Source of the DNA: Polaribacter sp.
GTDB taxonomy: Bacteria; Bacteroidota; Bacteroidia; Flavobacteriales; Flavobacteriaceae
Assembly (NCBI GenBank): GCA_018608545.1
Contig: JABAZI010000071.1
Coordinates: 48,254-96,220 of the forward strand
Reading direction: 5' to 3'
Length of the DNA: 47,967 bases
Each line of letters opens with the position of its first letter. The first letter of the stretch is position 1. Of this stretch, positions 37,239 through 47,572 are shown one piece after another. The translations under genes and the position numbers were made by a program. The notes under the pieces were generated by a model that made no database searches, had not been told where the DNA came from, and saw only the letters and a list, made by a program, of their open reading frames with translations.

Positions 37239-39875
37239 ATGACAATTCCATCTAAGTATGATGCAAAGCAAGTAGAAGATAAATGGTATGCGTATTGGAT
37301 GAAAAACAACTATTTTCATTCAACACCCGATGAAAGAGAGCCCTATACAATTGTAATTCCTCCACCAAATGTTACAGGAGTATTGCATATGGGTCATATG
37401 TTAAATAATACAATTCAAGATGTATTAATTAGACGTGCACGATTATTAGGTAAAAATGCATGTTGGGTTCCTGGAACCGATCATGCCTCTATTGCAACTG
37501 AAGCTAAAGTTGTTGCCAAATTAAAAGAGCAAGGAATTCAAAAAACTGATTTAACTCGAGAAGAATTTCTTCAACACGCTTTTGATTGGAAAGATGAATA
37601 TGGAGGAATTATCTTAGAACAATTAAAAAAATTAGGGGCGTCTTGTGATTGGGAAAGAACAGCTTTCACAATGGATCCTGAAATGTCTGAATCTGTCATT
37701 AAAGTTTTTGTAGACCTTTATAATAAAGGCCTTATTTACCGAGGTTATCGAATGGTCAATTGGGATCCAGAAGCAAAAACGACTTTATCTGATGAAGAAG
37801 TAATTCATGAGGAAAGACAAGGGCAGTTATATTATATAGAATATCAAATTGAAGATTCTAAAGACACATTAATCATAGCAACGACGAGACCAGAAACTAT
37901 TTTTGGAGATACCGCAATTTGTATCAACCCAAACGATGATCGTTTTACTCATTTAAAAGGGAAAAAAGCAATTGTCCCTTTATGTAATAGAGTGATACCG
38001 ATAATAGAAGACGAATACGTTGATATTGAATTTGGTACAGGTTGTTTAAAAGTGACTCCTGCACACGATGAAAACGACAAAGCATTGGGCGATAAGCACA
38101 AATTAGAAGTGATCGATATTTTTAATGATGATGCCTCTTTAAATTCCTTTGGATTGCATTATCAAGGAAAAGATAGATTTGTAGTTCGAAAAGAGATTTC
38201 AAAAGAATTAGAAGAAAAAGGGTTTTTATTAAAAACAGAAGTTCATACAAATAAAGTAGGTACCTCAGAGAGAACCAAAGCCATTATAGAGCCAAGATTA
38301 TCTGACCAATGGTTTTTGAAAATGGAAGATTTGGCAAAACCTGCAATTGATGCAGTATTAGGAGAGAATGCCGACATCAATCTATTTCCAAAGAAATTTA
38401 AAAATACCTATCGACATTGGATGGAAAATATTAGAGATTGGAATATTTCTAGACAACTTTGGTGGGGGCAACAAATTCCTGCTTTTTTCTATGGAGATGG
38501 AAAAGAAGATTTTGTGGTAGCAGAAAATAGTACCGATGCATTGGTTTTAGCCAAAGAGAAAACAGGGAATCCCTTGCTTTCAGAGTCTGATTTAATCCAA
38601 GACGAAGATGCCTTAGATACCTGGTTTTCTTCTTGGTTGTGGCCTATGTCTGTTTTTGATGGTATTAGAAATCCAGAAAACGAAGAAATAGCTTATTATT
38701 ATCCAACAAATGATTTAGTTACTGGGCCCGATATTTTATTTTTTTGGGTTGCTAGAATGATCATAGCAGGGTATGAGTACAAAGACGTAAAACCATTTAA
38801 AAATGTTTATTTAACAGGTTTAGTTAGAGACAAACAAAGAAGAAAAATGTCGAAATCATTAGGAAATTCTCCTGATGCTTTAAAACTAATTGCTGATTAT
38901 GGGGCAGATGGTGTAAGGGTTGGTTTGTTATTAAGTTCCGCAGCAGGAAATGACTTAATGTTTGATGAAGAGCTATGTCAGCAAGGAAAGCAATTTGCAA
39001 ATAAAATATGGAATGCTTTCCGATTGATAAAAGGATGGGAAGTTGATGCTACGATAGCTCAGCCAGAGACCGCAAAAATTGGCTTGGCTTGGTATGAAGC
39101 TAAATTTCAAAAGGCAATAATAGAAATAGAAGATCATTTTAGTAAATATCGTTTATCAGACGCTTTAATGACAATTTACAAATTAATCATGGATGATTTT
39201 TCTTCTTGGTTATTAGAGATTGTAAAACCTGTCTATCAACAACCAATCGACACAAAAACACTTGAAGCGATTATTGAGATCTTAGAAAATAATTTAAAAG
39301 TATTACATCCCTTTATGCCCTTTTTATCAGAAGAAATTTGGCAATTTATAGCACCAAGAACTAAAGAGGAAGCACTTATTATTGCTAAATATCCAGCTCA
39401 AAAGGAGTTTGATGAACAAATTATTAATGATTTCAATTTTACTTCGGATATAATTTCAGGTGTTAGAACAATTCGAAAAGATAAGAATATCTCCTTCAAA
39501 GATCCTATTAACCTATTTGTTGTTGCGCAGGATCAAAGTTCCAAAAGATTTGATATGGTCATACAAAAGCTGACAAATATTGAGGAAATAAATTATGTAT
39601 CAGAAAAAGTTGAAGGAGCTTCATTTAGAGTAAAATCCAACGAATATTTTGTACCAATTTCTATTGAGAACATAGATATAGAAGCTGAAATAAAAAAATT
39701 AGATGCAGAATTAAAAAGAGCAGAAGGGTTTTTATTTGGTATAAAGAAAAAGTTATCTAATGAACGATTTGTTTCTAATGCTCCAGAACAAGTAATTAAA
39801 ATAGAAAGAAAAAAAGAAGCCGATACAGAAGCAAAAATTGAAACGATTAAAAGAAGTCTTTCCTCACTAAAATAA
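37239..39875 (+). CDS. valS: Valine--tRNA ligase
   Basis: [16 protein letters not shown] (HIGH), [25 protein letters not shown] (KMSKS), C-terminal coiled coil. Confidence 0.98.
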   Translation: MTIPSKYDAKQVEDKWYAYWMKNNYFHSTPDEREPYTIVIPPPNVTGVLHMGHMLNNTIQDVLIRRARLLGKNACWVPGTDHASIATEAKVVAKLKEQGIQKTDLTREEFLQHAFDWKDEYGGIILEQLKKLGASCDWERTAFTMDPEMSESVIKVFVDLYNKGLIYRGYRMVNWDPEAKTTLSDEEVIHEERQGQLYYIEYQIEDSKDTLIIATTRPETIFGDTAICINPNDDRFTHLKGKKAIVPLCNRVIPIIEDEYVDIEFGTGCLKVTPAHDENDKALGDKHKLEVIDIFNDDASLNSFGLHYQGKDRFVVRKEISKELEEKGFLLKTEVHTNKVGTSERTKAIIEPRLSDQWFLKMEDLAKPAIDAVLGENADINLFPKKFKNTYRHWMENIRDWNISRQLWWGQQIPAFFYGDGKEDFVVAENSTDALVLAKEKTGNPLLSESDLIQDEDALDTWFSSWLWPMSVFDGIRNPENEEIAYYYPTNDLVTGPDILFFWVARMIIAGYEYKDVKPFKNVYLTGLVRDKQRRKMSKSLGNSPDALKLIADYGADGVRVGLLLSSAAGNDLMFDEELCQQGKQFANKIWNAFRLIKGWEVDATIAQPETAKIGLAWYEAKFQKAIIEIEDHFSKYRLSDALMTIYKLIMDDFSSWLLEIVKPVYQQPIDTKTLEAIIEILENNLKVLHPFMPFLSEEIWQFIAPRTKEEALIIAKYPAQKEFDEQIINDFNFTSDIISGVRTIRKDKNISFKDPINLFVVAQDQSSKRFDMVIQKLTNIEEINYVSEKVEGASFRVKSNEYFVPISIENIDIEAEIKKLDAELKRAEGFLFGIKKKLSNERFVSNAPEQVIKIERKKEADTEAKIETIKRSLSSLK

Positions 39876-39909
39876 TTATAAATTAACATTAAATATTCAA
39901 GTAAAAATA

Positions 39910-40767
39910 ATGAAAAAAACAACCATTTCGATCACAGCGATCCTCTTACTATCAATGTCTTGTGTTTCTAAAAAGAAATACGTTGCTCTAGAAACTCAGT
40001 ACACAGACATTAAAGCAAATCTTCAAAAAACAACCTTAGCTAAAGAAGATCTTCAATCGAAGTTTACAAAAATTGAAAACAGAGTAACCCAGTACAATGA
40101 AAAAATTAATTCATTAAAAGGTGATAATATTTCACTAAAAAAAGAAAATTATATCAAATTAGATCGGGTCGAAAATAGTTTGGTTATCTCTAAAAAAAAC
40201 CTAGAGACGATGAGGGAAACATTGTTGAAGGTAACTCCAGCAGTGTTGGCAAAAGCAAAAAATTTAAAAGATTCTTTAAACCTAGCTATTTCATACAATT
40301 TAAAAAATAAAATCAACAGTTCAAATCTTAGTGATTCTGAGAATATTGATATCGACATAGATCAAACTGTGGTGATGATTTCTATTTCTGATAATTTATT
40401 ATTTAATACTGCGAGTTATAATGTTAAAAACGGTGCTTATTCCATCATTGAAAAATTAGCAAATGTTATAAAATCTGAACCAAGCATGGATGTAATGATT
40501 GAGGGTCACACAGACTCCAGAACAATTAGTACTGATTTCATACAAGATAATTGGGATTTGAGTGTAAAGAGAGCAACTTCTATAATAAGGGTTTTAGAGA
40601 ACAAATATAAAATAGACGGGAGTAGGCTTATCGCTGCAGGAAGGGGAAGTACCATTCCTGTTGTTCCAAATACAACCAAAGAAAATAGAGCTAAAAATAG
40701 AAGAATTAGAATTGTAATACTTCCAAATTTAAATAAGTTTTTTGCTTTACTTGCAACAGATCAATAA
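39910..40767 (+). CDS. OmpA-family lipoprotein
   Basis: Lipobox (LLSMSCVSKK), coiled coil, OmpA domain (DVMIEGHTDSRTIS...NWDLSVKRATSIIRVL...GRGSTIPVVPNTTKENRAKNRRIRIVI). Confidence 0.94.
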   Translation: MKKTTISITAILLLSMSCVSKKKYVALETQYTDIKANLQKTTLAKEDLQSKFTKIENRVTQYNEKINSLKGDNISLKKENYIKLDRVENSLVISKKNLETMRETLLKVTPAVLAKAKNLKDSLNLAISYNLKNKINSSNLSDSENIDIDIDQTVVMISISDNLLFNTASYNVKNGAYSIIEKLANVIKSEPSMDVMIEGHTDSRTISTDFIQDNWDLSVKRATSIIRVLENKYKIDGSRLIAAGRGSTIPVVPNTTKENRAKNRRIRIVILPNLNKFFALLATDQ

Positions 40768-40794
40768 AAAAACAAATTGCATACTAGCTATAAT

Positions 40795-40823
40795 AAACCC
40801 CTTTTTTAAAGGGGTTTGTTGTT
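40795..40823. terminator. Hairpin terminator between OmpA and aldo/keto reductase genes
   Basis: AAACCCC-TTTTTTAAA-GGGGTTT followed by TGTTGTT; overlaps the 3' end of the convergent CDS. Confidence 0.72.
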
Positions 40824-41819
40824 ATGAGTAATCTCATTAATTTTATTGAGTTCTTCCTCTGAAAATTGAGTGTTTTCAATAGCCTTCACACTATCTAAAA
40901 TTTGCTCAGTTTTACTAGCACCAATTAAAACAGAGGTAATTCTATTGTCCTTTAAAATCCAAGAAATTGCCATTTGAGCTAACGTTTGATTTCTGTCTTT
41001 TGCAATTTTGTTTAAAGCAATAATTTTAGGTAATGTTTCTAAAACTTTGTTTGAAGTTAAAAAGGGACTTTCTTTTATCGCTCTAGAATTTTTTGGAAGT
41101 CCACTGAGGTATTTATCGGTTAATATTCCTTGTGCTAGTGGAGAAAAGCAGATCGAACCAACACCAGAAATTTTTAATAAATTTAATAATCCATCTTCAA
41201 TCCAACGATCAAATATATTATATTTTGGTTGATGAATTAAACATCGAGTGCCTAAGTCTTTCAAAATTTCAAATGCTTTTTCTGCTTCAGAGGGTTGGTA
41301 ATTTGAAAGGCCAACATACAATGCTTTTCCCTGTTTTACCATCAAATCGAGCGCCCCCATTGTTTCTTCTAAAGGGGTTTCAGGGTCTGGTCTGTGGTGA
41401 TAAAAAATATCAACATACTCTAGATTCATTCTCTGAAGACTCTGATCTAAACTAGAAATTAAATATTTCTTTGAGCCATTGTCCCCATAGGGTCCAGGCC
41501 ACATTCCATAACCTGCTTTCGATGAAATGATCAATTCATCACGATAGTTTTTAAAATCTTTTTTTAAAATTTTTCCAAAATTCTCTTCAGCAGCTCCCGG
41601 AGAGGGACCATAATTATTCGCCAAATCAAAATGGGTAATTCCATTGTCGAAAGCACACTTCAGTATATTCCTTCCATTTTTGAAATTGTCATTATCTCCA
41701 AAATTATGCCACAAACCCAAAGATAGCTCAGGTAATAATAAGCCGCTATTCCCCGTTCTTCTGTAGTGCATTTTTTCATAGCGGTTTTCAGCTGCTACAT
41801 AGTTGCTGTTTTTGGCCAT
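40806..41819 (-). CDS. Aldo/keto reductase (YghZ-like)
   Basis: MHYRRTGNSGLLLPELSLGLWHNFG, FDLANNYGPSPGAAEENFG, IISSKAGYGMWPGPYGDNGSKKYLISSLDQSLQRMNLEYVDIFYHHRPDPETPLEETMGAL. Confidence 0.93.
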   Translation of the reverse strand: MAKNSNYVAAENRYEKMHYRRTGNSGLLLPELSLGLWHNFGDNDNFKNGRNILKCAFDNGITHFDLANNYGPSPGAAEENFGKILKKDFKNYRDELIISSKAGYGMWPGPYGDNGSKKYLISSLDQSLQRMNLEYVDIFYHHRPDPETPLEETMGALDLMVKQGKALYVGLSNYQPSEAEKAFEILKDLGTRCLIHQPKYNIFDRWIEDGLLNLLKISGVGSICFSPLAQGILTDKYLSGLPKNSRAIKESPFLTSNKVLETLPKIIALNKIAKDRNQTLAQMAISWILKDNRITSVLIGASKTEQILDSVKAIENTQFSEEELNKINEITHNNKPL

Positions 41820-41825
41820 GATAAT

Positions 41826-44723
41826 TTATAGTAATGCTTCTCTTAGTAAAGTAATTGGATGCTTTGCTAGTCTTTTAGTACCATCAAATATTTGATGTCT
41901 ACAACTTGTTCCTGCTGCTGCAATTTCAGTATCAGTACTACAATTTCTTATTTTCGGAAATAAAGTATCTTCTCCAACTTGCATTGAAACTTTATAATGC
42001 TCCTTTTCATATCCAAAAGAACCTGCCATTCCACAACATCCAGTATTTAATATGCTTACGCTATAATTCGAAGGGATGTTTAAAACTTGAAAGCTCGCAT
42101 GGGTTCCAGATAATGCTTTTTGATGGCAATGTCCGTGAATCTTCAATGTCTTGGTCTCAGAAGTAAAAAGAGAACGATCTATATTTCCTTTCTCTAATTC
42201 TTGTGATAAAAACTCTTCGAAAGTAAAGCTATTTTTTGCAATTTTTTCTGCGGAACCTTTGTCATCTGCTAAGCGAATATATTCATCTCTAAAACCTAAA
42301 ATTGCAGAAGGTTCTATTCCTATTAAAGGAGTTTCCGCTGTGATGATATCTTTAAAAATAGCAATATTATTATTGCAAATTTCTTTTGCTTCTTTTAAAA
42401 ACCCCTTAGAGATATGACTTCTACCACTTTCGTCATGACCAACCGTCTTTACTTCGTATCCTAATTTTTCTAACAAGATAACAGCATCTATTCCAATTTC
42501 TGCATCGTAAAAATTAGTAAATTCATCATTAAATAAATAGACTATTTTTTTTGATTTTTTAGGATCATGTTTTTTAAACCAACTTTCTAAGGTTTGATTT
42601 GCTAATTTTGGAACTGAGCGTTCAACAGCAACACCTAGTACTTTTTTGGCAAGGATTGAATTCGTCAAAAAGTTAGTAATTGTAGGTAAATAACTTCCTA
42701 ATTTGTTGTATTTAGCATTGTTTGCAAATAATTTATTTCTAAAAGAATAACCATTTGTTTCTTGATATTGATATAAGAATTCTGCTTTTAAAGTGGCAAT
42801 ATCCACGTTACTTGGACATTCGCTTGCACATGCTTTACAACTTAAACAAAGATCAAAAACTTCTTTTAATTCAGAATGGTTAAATTTATTTTGTTCCGTT
42901 GAATTTGTCAGAAACTCTCTCAGTGTATTTGCTCTTGCCCGGGTAGTATCTTTTTCATTTTTTGTAGCTCTGTAGCTAGGACACATTGTGCCACCAGCAG
43001 AAACAGGCTTTCTACAATCTCCAGAACCATTACATTTCTCTGCTAATTTTAGAATACCCTCATTATCAGAGAAATCTTGAATCGTTTTTATTTCAGGTTC
43101 TATTCTGTCAATGTCATAACGTAAATTTTGATCCATTGAAAAAGCATCCGTAATTTTTCCTTTATTAAAAACATTATTAGGATCAAAAGCTTTTTTAATT
43201 CGTCTTAATAACTCATAATTTTTTTCACCAATCATTAAAGGAATAAATTCTGCACGAACAATTCCATCTCCATGCTCACCACTAAACGAGCCTTTGTATT
43301 TTTTTACCAGTTTTGCAGTATCAGTCGTTATTTTTCTAAATAAAACAACATCTTCTTTTTTCTTTAGGTTTAAAATTGGTCGTAAATGCAACTCTCCAGC
43401 TCCAGCATGTGCATAATAGACTGCATTTTGCTGGTATTTTTCCATTATTTTGGTGAATTCTTCGATGTATTTAGGGAGGTCTTCCAATGCGACTGCAGTG
43501 TCTTCGATACACGCAACTGCTTTTTTGTCTCCAATCATGTTTCCTAATAAACCTAGACCTGCTTTTCGAAGATAATGAACTTTGGAAATGTCTTCTCCAT
43601 ATACTTTTGGATGGTGATATCCAAAGTTATTCTTTTCTAGGTTCTCTATTAAATTGTTTGCTAAAATTTCTGCTTCTTCGATCGTGTTAGCAGCAACTTC
43701 TAACATTAAAACTGCTTCGGGATCCCCTTTTAAAAAGAACCTATTTTTTACTTGTTCCCTGTTGCTTTTAGTACAATCCAAAATGGTTTTATCCATTAAT
43801 TCACAATTGTATAAATTGTGTTCCATTGCAGTAACAGTTGCTATTAAACTTTCATTAATACTCGTAAAATGAGAACAAACCATAATACTTTCCTGAGGAG
43901 GTAAAGCATCTAATTGTAAGGTTATTGAGGTAGAGAAAGCTAAAGTACCTTCGCTTCCTGAGAGGAATTTTGCAACATTAATCGTTGGAGAATTTCCACC
44001 AAACAAATCTGAAGTTAAAAATTCATCTACCGCATATCCTGTATTTCTTCGATGAATCGCTTCTTTTGGGAATTGGTCGTATATTTCTCTTTGAGCTGAT
44101 TCAGAAATTAATTCTGAGTAAATAGATTGGTATATTTTTCCTTCCAAAGAATTTTCTTTGGTTTTTTGGAGGAATTCTTTGGAGGTGATTTCTTTAAAAG
44201 TAGCGGAAGTTCCATCACTTAAGATTGCGTCTATTGCTACTACTTTATCACGGGTAACTCCATACTTTATAGAAGTGCTACCAGAAGAGTTATTACCGAC
44301 CATTCCTCCAATCATACAGCGATTAGATGTAGAGGTGTTGGGACCAAAAAATAGTTGGTATGGTTTTAGAAAAACATTTAAAGAATCTCTGACAATTCCG
44401 GGTTCGAGTGTGATCGTTTTTAATGTTTCGTCAAAAGAAATAATATTGGTAAAATGTTTAGAAACATCTACCACAATACCGTCTCCTACACATTGTCCTG
44501 CAAGAGAAGTTCCTGCCGTTCTCGGTATTAAGGTAATCTTATTTTTAGTGGCAAATTCAATTAAAATTTTGAGATCCTTTGTATCCTTAGGAAAAGCAAC
44601 AGCTAGCGGGATTTTTCGATATACAGAAGCATCTGTAGCATAGAGCGTTTGATGTAATTTATCAAAAAGAACCTCACCAGTAAGTGACTTATGAAGGGTT
44701 TTTAAAGTAGTATTATCGATCAT
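41826..44723 (-). CDS. FAD-linked oxidase / Fe-S (CCG domain) fusion oxidoreductase, YdiJ/D-lactate-dehydrogenase-like
   Basis: PCMH FAD domain (LIPRTAGTSLAGQCVGDGIVVDVSKHF, GGMVGNNSSGSTSIKYG), CLSCKACASECPSNVD ferredoxin motif, HGHCHQKAL and NTGCCGMAGSFGYEKEHY CCG motif. Confidence 0.93.
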   Translation of the reverse strand: MIDNTTLKTLHKSLTGEVLFDKLHQTLYATDASVYRKIPLAVAFPKDTKDLKILIEFATKNKITLIPRTAGTSLAGQCVGDGIVVDVSKHFTNIISFDETLKTITLEPGIVRDSLNVFLKPYQLFFGPNTSTSNRCMIGGMVGNNSSGSTSIKYGVTRDKVVAIDAILSDGTSATFKEITSKEFLQKTKENSLEGKIYQSIYSELISESAQREIYDQFPKEAIHRRNTGYAVDEFLTSDLFGGNSPTINVAKFLSGSEGTLAFSTSITLQLDALPPQESIMVCSHFTSINESLIATVTAMEHNLYNCELMDKTILDCTKSNREQVKNRFFLKGDPEAVLMLEVAANTIEEAEILANNLIENLEKNNFGYHHPKVYGEDISKVHYLRKAGLGLLGNMIGDKKAVACIEDTAVALEDLPKYIEEFTKIMEKYQQNAVYYAHAGAGELHLRPILNLKKKEDVVLFRKITTDTAKLVKKYKGSFSGEHGDGIVRAEFIPLMIGEKNYELLRRIKKAFDPNNVFNKGKITDAFSMDQNLRYDIDRIEPEIKTIQDFSDNEGILKLAEKCNGSGDCRKPVSAGGTMCPSYRATKNEKDTTRARANTLREFLTNSTEQNKFNHSELKEVFDLCLSCKACASECPSNVDIATLKAEFLYQYQETNGYSFRNKLFANNAKYNKLGSYLPTITNFLTNSILAKKVLGVAVERSVPKLANQTLESWFKKHDPKKSKKIVYLFNDEFTNFYDAEIGIDAVILLEKLGYEVKTVGHDESGRSHISKGFLKEAKEICNNNIAIFKDIITAETPLIGIEPSAILGFRDEYIRLADDKGSAEKIAKNSFTFEEFLSQELEKGNIDRSLFTSETKTLKIHGHCHQKALSGTHASFQVLNIPSNYSVSILNTGCCGMAGSFGYEKEHYKVSMQVGEDTLFPKIRNCSTDTEIAAAGTSCRHQIFDGTKRLAKHPITLLREALL

Positions 44724-45020
44724 TATTTACTATTGGAAAGTAACGGTTATATACAAATATCCGAATAAAAAATAGGATTGTATATATAAAAGGTCATCGT
44801 TATTAATAATTTTATTGAATTATCAATTTTATGCTTAAAATTTAGAGAAATATTAAATTATTTCTTCGAGATAAAAACTTTTTTTGTAATTATAAATTAG
44901 ATTTTAATCCGCAATCTTAGAAAGATGATGCCGTATTTGAAGACTCATAATTTTACTGTAAAAGAGACTTTTAGTAAATAATAATCAACTAAAAATAGTT
45001 TACCTCTTAAATAGAATATT

Positions 45021-45028
45021 TATCTTTG
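45021..45028 (+). promoter_or_regulatory. Putative -7 element (TATCTTTG) with TTT at about -33 for the HMG-CoA-lyase-like gene
   Basis: TTT(44999-45001)-N19-TATCTTTG, six bases before ATG 45035. Confidence 0.55.
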
Positions 45029-45034
45029 GTTCAG

Positions 45035-45889
45035 ATGAAAAAAGTTAAAATCATAGAATGTCCACGAGATGCAATGCAAGGAATAAAATCGCATTTTATC
45101 CCTACAGAAAAAAAGGCATTGTATATCAATTCGCTTTTAAAAGTTGGTTTTGATACCATTGATTTTGGAAGCTTTGTTTCTCCAAGGGCAATCCCTCAAA
45201 TGAGAGATACTGCAGCTGTTTTGTCTAAATTAGATCTCTCCAAAACTACAAGTAAATTATTGGCAATTATTGCGAATGTAAGGGGAGCTAATGATGCCTC
45301 TCAGTTTGAAGAAATTGATTATTTAGGGTATCCTTTTTCGATTTCAGAAAATTTTCAAATGCGAAATACTCACAAAACAATCAAAGAATCGATAGAAATT
45401 TTAGAGAAAATTTTAAGCATTGCAGATGCATCAAATAAAGAAGTCGTAGCTTATTTATCCATGGGGTTTGGCAATCCATATGGAGATCCATGGAATGTAG
45501 ACATAGTTCGTAATTGGATAGAGAAATTATCAAAAATGGGTGTTAAAACACTTTCATTATCAGATACTATAGGGAGTTCTAATCCAGCAACAATTGAATA
45601 TTTATTTTCAAATTTAATTTCAGCATATCCAGCAATAGAATTTGGAGCACATTTGCATTCAACTCCAGATAAATGGTATGAAAAAGTAGCCGCTGCATTT
45701 AAAGCAGGTTGTGTTCGTTTTGACGGAGCAATAAAAGGGTATGGAGGCTGTCCAATGGCAAAAGATGAGTTAACGGGTAACATGCCTACAGAAAAATTAT
45801 TGAGCTATTTTACAGCAAACAAAGTAGCAACAGGAATTAAACCAATGAGTTTTGAAAGTGCTTATAATAAAGCTTTAGAGATCTTTTAA
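45035..45889 (+). CDS. Hydroxymethylglutaryl-CoA lyase-like protein
   Basis: MKKVKIIECPRDAMQGIKSHFIPTEKKALYINSLLKVGFDTIDFGSFVSPRAIPQMRDT, LSLSDTIGSSNP, FGAHLHSTPDKWYEKVAAAFKAGCVRFDGAIKGYGGCPMAKDELTGNMPTE. ATG 45035 preferred over the TTG at 45026. Confidence 0.92.
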   Translation: MKKVKIIECPRDAMQGIKSHFIPTEKKALYINSLLKVGFDTIDFGSFVSPRAIPQMRDTAAVLSKLDLSKTTSKLLAIIANVRGANDASQFEEIDYLGYPFSISENFQMRNTHKTIKESIEILEKILSIADASNKEVVAYLSMGFGNPYGDPWNVDIVRNWIEKLSKMGVKTLSLSDTIGSSNPATIEYLFSNLISAYPAIEFGAHLHSTPDKWYEKVAAAFKAGCVRFDGAIKGYGGCPMAKDELTGNMPTEKLLSYFTANKVATGIKPMSFESAYNKALEIF

Positions 45890-45937
45890 TACTTAAATAA
45901 TGAACTTAAAAATTACATTTAAAAGAACCATCGAAAT

Positions 45938-47452
45938 ATGAAACATATCAAATTAATTTTTTATCTATTCTCTCTTTTTATCATCGTTTCTTGTTCAAAA
46001 GATGATGGTAAAATAGACCTTACTTTTTTACAATTGAACGACGTATATGAAATAGCACCCATACAAGGCGGGGAATATGGAGGGTTGGCCAGAGTAGAAA
46101 CCGTTCATAAAGAATTGGTCGAAGAGAACCCGAATACAATGCTTTTTTTAGCTGGTGACTTTTTAAATCCTTCTTTATTAGGGTCTATAAAGGTTGATGG
46201 AGAAAGAGTTCGAGGTAAACAGATGATAGAAGTCATGAACGCTATGAATTTCGATTTAGTAGCTTTTGGAAATCACGAATTTGATGTATCACAAAAAGAG
46301 CTTCAAATGCGATTAAACGAAAGTAATTTCCCTTGGATTTCCGCAAATATAAATTTGAAAACAGAGAAAGGTTTGACCTCTTTTTACAAAGAAATAAATG
46401 GACAAAAACAACCAATAGGAAAAACCTTTATCAAAGAATTTTCAGATGAAGATGGCACAACAATAAAAATAGGTTTCGTGAGTGTCTGTATTCCTTCAAA
46501 TCCAAAAGACTTTGTCGTGTATGACGATATGTATGAAAAAATAAGTAGTTCCTATGAGTCTATAAAAGACCATGTTGATGTTGTTTTTGGATTAACACAT
46601 GCGACACTGGAAAACGATATAAGAATTGCAAAATTATTGCCTAATATTCCCTTAATAATGGGGGGGCACGAACATGCACACAGTAATAATTTAGTTGGGA
46701 ATGTTCAAATTTATAAGGCAGATGCCAATGCAAAAACAGTATATATTCATAAAATCACCTATGACAAACACACAGGAAAAACAAGTGTTTCATCAGAATT
46801 AAAAGAAATTAATTCATCTATCAAAACTGACAAAAAGGTAGGATCAATTGTAAAAAAATGGCAAACAATTTTAGTTGCTCAAATTAAAAATGTTATTAAA
46901 TACCCAGATGAAGTTATTTTCGAAGCAAAAACTCCTTTGGATGGAAGAGATACTCCTATTAGAAGTGTACAAACAAATTTGGGTCAAGTAATTTCCAAAG
47001 CTATGTCTTTTGCTTTTAATGACAAAGTAGATTGTGCATTAGTAAATGGAGGTTCAATAAGAATTGATGATCAATTAAGCGGTCCTGTTACAGCAGTAGA
47101 TATTTTTAGAGTATTGCCTTATGGAGGAGGAGTGTTAAAAGTAGGTATTAAAGGAGAGCTTTTAGAACGTGTTCTTAACTATGGTGTTAATGCTCGAGGA
47201 CAAGGTGCTTATTTACATCGATTTAATGCATACAAAGTAGGGGATCAATGGATGATTAAAAATAAAGCATTGATTTTAAACAAAACCTACACGGTCGCTA
47301 TATCAGATTATCTATTAAAAGGTCTAGATATTCCTTTTTTAACAAATAATAATAAAGACATTACCTTCGTTTTTCAACCAAAAATTAATGAATTAGCCTA
47401 TGATATTCGAAAAGTAGTAATTAACTATTTAAAAAAATTACTATTCAAATAA
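45938..47452 (+). CDS. Metallophosphatase/5'-nucleotidase (UshA-like) lipoprotein
   Basis: Lipobox (FIIVSCSKDD), LTFLQLNDVYEIAP, LAGDFLNPS, FGNHEFDVS, LTHATLENDIRIA, MGGHEHAH, C-terminal 5'-nucleotidase domain (ALVNGGSIRIDD, VDIFRVLPYGG). Confidence 0.93.
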   Translation: MKHIKLIFYLFSLFIIVSCSKDDGKIDLTFLQLNDVYEIAPIQGGEYGGLARVETVHKELVEENPNTMLFLAGDFLNPSLLGSIKVDGERVRGKQMIEVMNAMNFDLVAFGNHEFDVSQKELQMRLNESNFPWISANINLKTEKGLTSFYKEINGQKQPIGKTFIKEFSDEDGTTIKIGFVSVCIPSNPKDFVVYDDMYEKISSSYESIKDHVDVVFGLTHATLENDIRIAKLLPNIPLIMGGHEHAHSNNLVGNVQIYKADANAKTVYIHKITYDKHTGKTSVSSELKEINSSIKTDKKVGSIVKKWQTILVAQIKNVIKYPDEVIFEAKTPLDGRDTPIRSVQTNLGQVISKAMSFAFNDKVDCALVNGGSIRIDDQLSGPVTAVDIFRVLPYGGGVLKVGIKGELLERVLNYGVNARGQGAYLHRFNAYKVGDQWMIKNKALILNKTYTVAISDYLLKGLDIPFLTNNNKDITFVFQPKINELAYDIRKVVINYLKKLLFK

Positions 47453-47502
47453 TTGATTATCAAGTAAATAGTTTTTTTATTTTTATTTATTCTAAATAAG
47501 CT

Positions 47503-47532
47503 TTGTAAATATTGTTTTCTGTCATATATTTG
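47503..47532 (+). promoter_or_regulatory. Bacteroidota promoter TTG-N19-TATATTTG for the DUF4856-like gene
   Basis: TTG at 47503-47505, 19-bp spacer, TATATTTG at 47525-47532, 40 bp before ATG 47573. Confidence 0.75.
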
Positions 47533-47572
47533 CAAAAGAAAAAAAAACTATTTATAATTAATCTTAATAAAA

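Noticed and set aside
41132-42417. Several plus-strand ORFs (107, 86, 88 aa) opposite the aldo/keto reductase and oxidoreductase genes
   Set aside because: All antisense to strongly supported CDSs, with no domains.
44158-44643. 161-aa plus-strand ORF
   Set aside because: Fully antisense to the well-supported FAD/Fe-S oxidoreductase; no recognisable domain.
45451-45783. 110-aa minus-strand ORF
   Set aside because: Antisense to the HMG-CoA-lyase-like gene; no promoter or domain evidence.
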